DNA of 64,000 nt. Source: Rotaria sp. Silwood1 (lineage: Eukaryota > Rotifera > Eurotatoria > Philodinida > Philodinidae). The notes beneath the pieces are model-generated. The model had not been told where the DNA came from and ran no database searches. It saw only the letters and a list, made by a program, of their open reading frames with translations. The stretch is from positions 210,570 through 274,569 of the forward strand of contig CAJNOP010000101.1 in NCBI GenBank assembly GCA_905250075.1, given 5' to 3'. Positions 62,723 through 64,000 of the stretch are shown piece after piece. Each line of letters opens with the position of its first letter. Within the stretch, counting starts at the first letter, position 1. Both the position numbers and the translations under genes were made by a program.

Positions 62723-62757
62723 AGGGTGTGAGTATGAATCAACTTACATCTACACAT
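62723..62757. repeat. Weak telomere-like hairpin
   Basis: AGGGTGTGAGTATGAA, then CTTACATCTACACATT. Only the general G-rich then C-rich layout remains. Confidence 0.4.
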
Positions 62758-64000
62758 TATTTTTTTGCAAAATATAATTGTGTTATTTAAAGAAACACAT
62801 AATTCAAGTTGTAACATCCGAAGAGTGATTACTTAGAAGCTCAGATGCTGCTTCGATAGTTATTCAATTTAGAATATTTTGGAAAAACACAGCATGTCAT
62901 CGTTGAATAGATTGAAAGATGCTAAAGAATATGAGTGGACTAACTTTGAACAGGGTCTAATCAAACCACAATTTTGAGAATTAATCATTTCGTAGAATAA
63001 ATATTGAAAAATAAGAACTAATTTTCTATTTTTTTTTCAAACTAAATTCAATGACTTATATGGGTTATCCCGTATTTATAATAGAAAGGATCCATAATGA
63101 TTACCAAGTATTCAAGATCATTAGGATATTCTATTGATACTCTATTCACAAAAACAAAGTATCCTGTGCATACCTGACTAAGAATTTCTTTTTCATTATA
63201 TGAAACGTTCGAACTTTTAAATTTTGTGATTATCAATGACGTATTCTATATGGTTTCATCTAGCGAATCGTGTCATTTTGTAAAATTTTTCGTCTATTTT
63301 TATCAACTGTTGTTGTAGTCTCATATTTTCTACGGATTTTTAAACAATCTTTATACATGTTTTTTTTCATAGCTGTAAATTTAAGAATTCTGTTGTTTTT
63401 TTTTAACGTATGAAACTTTAAATAAAGTATTAACTACTAAATTTTGTGTATTCTCGATTTGAAATTAGTCTTGAATAAATAGGCAAATTCTCTTTTTTTA
63501 TTTCAGATTTCTATTAAAAACGTTGTATTTGATAAGAAATATTTTAAAACTGATATAAATTTCATTTTCGAGATAAAATTGATGAAAATTTTCACTTTTC
63601 TTCTCTGAACATTAAATAAAAATCTAAATAAATTGATAAATTTTTTATGGAAAAAAATATCCGTATTGACTGTTCTTCTCTGGGAATTCCATAAAAAAAA
63701 ACTAATATGTGATATTGTAAAAGTGCTTCATATTTATGCAATATTGACTACATTGTAGTGGTACAATCTCACTCCTTATTGGTCACATGAATAACGAATC
63801 TGAACAAATATCAAGTCGGCAATAACAACACAAGCAGGATTGTCGGAAGCATAAAATTTCTTACCCCTATTTGGCGAACATTTTTGTTTTTTCTCGGCAA
63901 AATTCAACCTTTCTTTGTCATTCTCTTAGAAGAACAACTTTGTTTTCCTTTTCAGAATATCACGACCTCTCTCTGTGTTAGCAGATTTTAACCATCTCAT

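Larger units (their letters stand above)
61204..64000. other. 2.8 kb downstream of GH31, no gene seen
   Basis: AT-rich with short frames only. It contains a hairpin at 61425-61483 and a weak one at 62723-62757. Confidence 0.55.

Noticed and set aside
1..64000. CRISPR arrays, operons, ribosome binding sites or prophage
   Set aside because: The window is eukaryotic, with spliceosomal introns. The tandem repeats present are satellites and foldbacks without unique spacers.

Overview
This is a eukaryotic, visibly AT-rich genomic window that most likely comes from a bdelloid rotifer, with Rotaria as the closest guess. Four things support this. Introns are mostly 49-76 bp GT-AG. The gene content is bdelloid-like: a WWE + ADP-ribosyltransferase protein, an NHL-repeat propeller, a caspase-family protein, an F-box/LRR-like remnant, and plant- or bacteria-like GH3 and GH31 glycosidases. 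Short tracts of the TGTGGG hexamer reported as the bdelloid telomere repeat are scattered throughout. Gene density is low and the spacers are full of foldback repeats. One 100-N assembly gap lies at 5692-5791.

Layout. 1-898: 3' end of an ADP-ribosylglycohydrolase (+). 899-8976: no gene; TGTGGG/CCCACA hairpins and a possible GGCGGCGGAA-ended element. 8977-9759: intronless SAM methyltransferase (+). 9760-26269: a 16.5 kb repeat-rich stretch with a large imperfect inverted repeat (10705-13310), a satellite array of about 93 bp (16885 to about 19700), a possible small secreted peptide (19726-19923, -), and a 5'-truncated F-box/LRR-like remnant beside the longest telomere-like tract (22799-23821). 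26270-28682: three-exon GH3 beta-xylosidase-like enzyme (+). 29103-31872: decayed HSL-type alpha/beta hydrolase (-). 34566-40286: eight-exon ACS-family MFS transporter (-), whose fourth exon lies 3.4 kb from the third because a 34-bp minisatellite with Helentron-like flanks occupies the intron. 42567-43637: WWE-ART (+). 44601-45496: NHL propeller (-). 46410-48394: a foldback DNA transposon with an 8-bp target duplication and a nested 92-bp element. 50591-53970: caspase-like gene with a 2.6 kb intron (-). 58168-61203: three-exon GH31 glycosidase with a trefoil domain (+).

Functional reading. The GH3 and GH31 enzymes both carry N-terminal hydrophobic leaders and probably act on sugars outside the cell or in the endomembrane system. 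The MFS carrier could import small anionic or related solutes. The ART and the ADP-ribosylglycohydrolase are potential writer and eraser of ADP-ribosylation. They lie about 42 kb apart, so no operon-like coupling is implied.

The strongest unexplained pattern is the roughly 18 dispersed hairpins built from telomere-like repeat. All run G-rich then C-rich on the + strand, and several adjoin a shared linker and a GAAGTC- or GGAATCC-type tail. They look like an undescribed foldback element family or scars of telomere-repeat capture. Exon joins, domain calls and repeat boundaries were read by eye; no alignment or database search was possible.
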